A stretch of DNA of 13,947 bases, taken from Bryobacterales bacterium (lineage in GTDB: Bacteria; Acidobacteriota; Terriglobia; Bryobacterales; Bryobacteraceae). The notes beneath the pieces were generated by a model. That model made no database searches. It saw only the letters and a program-made list of their open reading frames with translations, and had not been told where the DNA came from. Shown in pieces: positions 13,490 through 13,947 of this stretch (the stretch's first letter is position 1; every line of letters starts with the position of its first letter). The stretch lies in contig JALOKO010000038.1 of NCBI GenBank assembly GCA_025456495.1, positions 1-13,947 of the forward strand, in the 5' to 3' direction. A program made the position numbers and the translations under genes.

Positions 13490-13521
13490 AGAAGAGTGGG
13501 GCGGGTTTACGCCCGCCCCAC
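13490..13521 (-). terminator. Strong stem-loop terminator of the right-hand gene
   Basis: GTGGGGCGGG (13496-13505) and CCCGCCCCAC (13512-13521) form a perfect 10-bp stem around a 6-nt loop, 37 nt after the TAG of the acidic-tailed gene. On the minus strand the stem is followed by TCTTCTTCC, a T-rich but interrupted tail. It is the most stable hairpin I found in the window and separates this gene from the proline dehydrogenase gene. Confidence 0.7.
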
Positions 13522-13558
13522 GGTCATCACTCGTCGCAAGTCTACAAATGTCCTACGT

Positions 13559-13947
13559 CTACGAGTCGTCCTCGTCTTCTTCAGCCTCGTCGTCCAGATG
13601 GGATGCCTCCTGCGGCAACAATGCGTTCTCTTCCCAGGCGTGCAAGAGCCAGGATGGCAACTTGTCGTGGCGGGTGGAAACGATTCGAGCCGAGGGGTAG
13701 GCCATATAGGGCTCCAGCGCCGTGCGGACGTAGAGCTTGTTCTCCAGCACCTGGATGGGGGCGATCAGGTCAGGGGTGGCCGTGATGTCATCGCGGCTTT
13801 CCAGATAGATGGGAACGAAGAAGCTGGGGATACCGCAGTGCAGCTGTTTGACGGCGAGGTCGCGGAACAGCGCCCAGTGAATCGCCCCCGTGAGGGCGCA
13901 GACGGCAGCGATGGGTGACACGTCACGCAGCATGCCAAGACGGTCGG
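13559..13947 (-). CDS. C-terminal part of an unrecognised protein with acidic tail (5' end outside the window)
   Basis: The frame is open from the right edge to a TAG at 13559-13561. At least 128 codons are visible. An internal ATG at 13933 exists, but codons upstream of it stay open to the edge (DRLG before MLRD), so the true start is probably outside. The visible part has a hydrophobic helix-like segment ('SPIAAVCALTGAIHWALF'), a mixed alpha/beta stretch ('CGIPSFFVPIYLESRDDI', 'APIQVLENKLYVRTALEPY') and a strongly acidic end ('DDEAEEDEDDS'). I do not recognise the family and cannot assign a function. A strong terminator follows it. Confidence 0.65.
   Translation of the reverse strand, partial: DRLGMLRDVSPIAAVCALTGAIHWALFRDLAVKQLHCGIPSFFVPIYLESRDDITATPDLIAPIQVLENKLYVRTALEPYMAYPSARIVSTRHDKLPSWLLHAWEENALLPQEASHLDDEAEEDEDDS

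Larger units (their letters stand above)
13225..13558. other. Gene-free stretch upstream of proline dehydrogenase
   Basis: These 334 nt hold no convincing gene. Short open frames on both strands are low in plausible codons and lack ribosome sites and domains. The part near 13490-13521 holds the terminator of the right-hand gene. A second stem-loop lies at 13443-13459. The rest (about 13225-13440) should contain the promoter and leader of the proline dehydrogenase gene, but I could not identify convincing -35/-10 boxes. I compared the sequence by eye with tRNA, 4.5S RNA and common riboswitch cores and found no match. Confidence 0.6.

Overview
This is a GC-rich window (about 60% or more by eye, not computed). 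Every gene I can support lies on the minus strand, so transcription runs from right to left. The protein content suggests an acidobacterium of the Solibacter/Bryobacter type: several long tetratricopeptide-repeat (TPR) proteins, a DUF4159 protein beside a membrane von Willebrand factor A (VWA) protein, secreted peptidase-like proteins, and a UB2H-type class A penicillin-binding protein. That taxonomy is an inference from protein style. There is no rRNA or other marker gene here.

Layout in transcription order, from high to low coordinates: (1) the 3' end of an unrecognised gene with a very acidic C-terminus (13559-13947, cut by the window edge), followed by a strong stem-loop terminator; (2) a gene-free leader, then a monofunctional proline dehydrogenase (12316-13224) whose stop codon lies inside a second terminator-like hairpin; (3) a small two-helix membrane protein with a zinc-ribbon-like tail (11779-12219); (4) a bifunctional class A penicillin-binding protein (8995-11673) with a TTG start and an 18-bp tandem repeat in its 3' end; (5) a TPR protein (7673-8956) overlapping a TPR lipoprotein (5743-7683); (6) a DUF4159 protein (4729-5562); (7) a membrane VWA / glutamine-amidotransferase-like protein (2249-4549) coupled by an ATGA overlap to a secreted caspase-fold (C13-like) peptidase (1317-2252); (8) a TPR protein with a gluzincin metalloprotease site, HELSH plus a downstream Glu (1-1279, cut by the left edge).

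The part that best fits an undescribed system is the left third: DUF4159, VWA/GATase-like membrane protein, exported caspase-like peptidase with an EF-hand-like calcium loop and a C-terminal coiled coil, and exported TPR metalloprotease. VWA and TPR proteins recall Bat-type loci, but no MoxR, DUF58 or BatD gene is visible here, and two different predicted exported peptidases take their place. My inference is a cell-envelope protein-processing or quality-control cassette. The sequence supports the domains and the gene order; it does not prove the function. The neighbouring penicillin-binding protein and TPR lipoprotein are consistent with an envelope theme, but they may be independent transcription units.

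No tRNA, rRNA, CRISPR array, insertion sequence, integrase or phage gene was seen.
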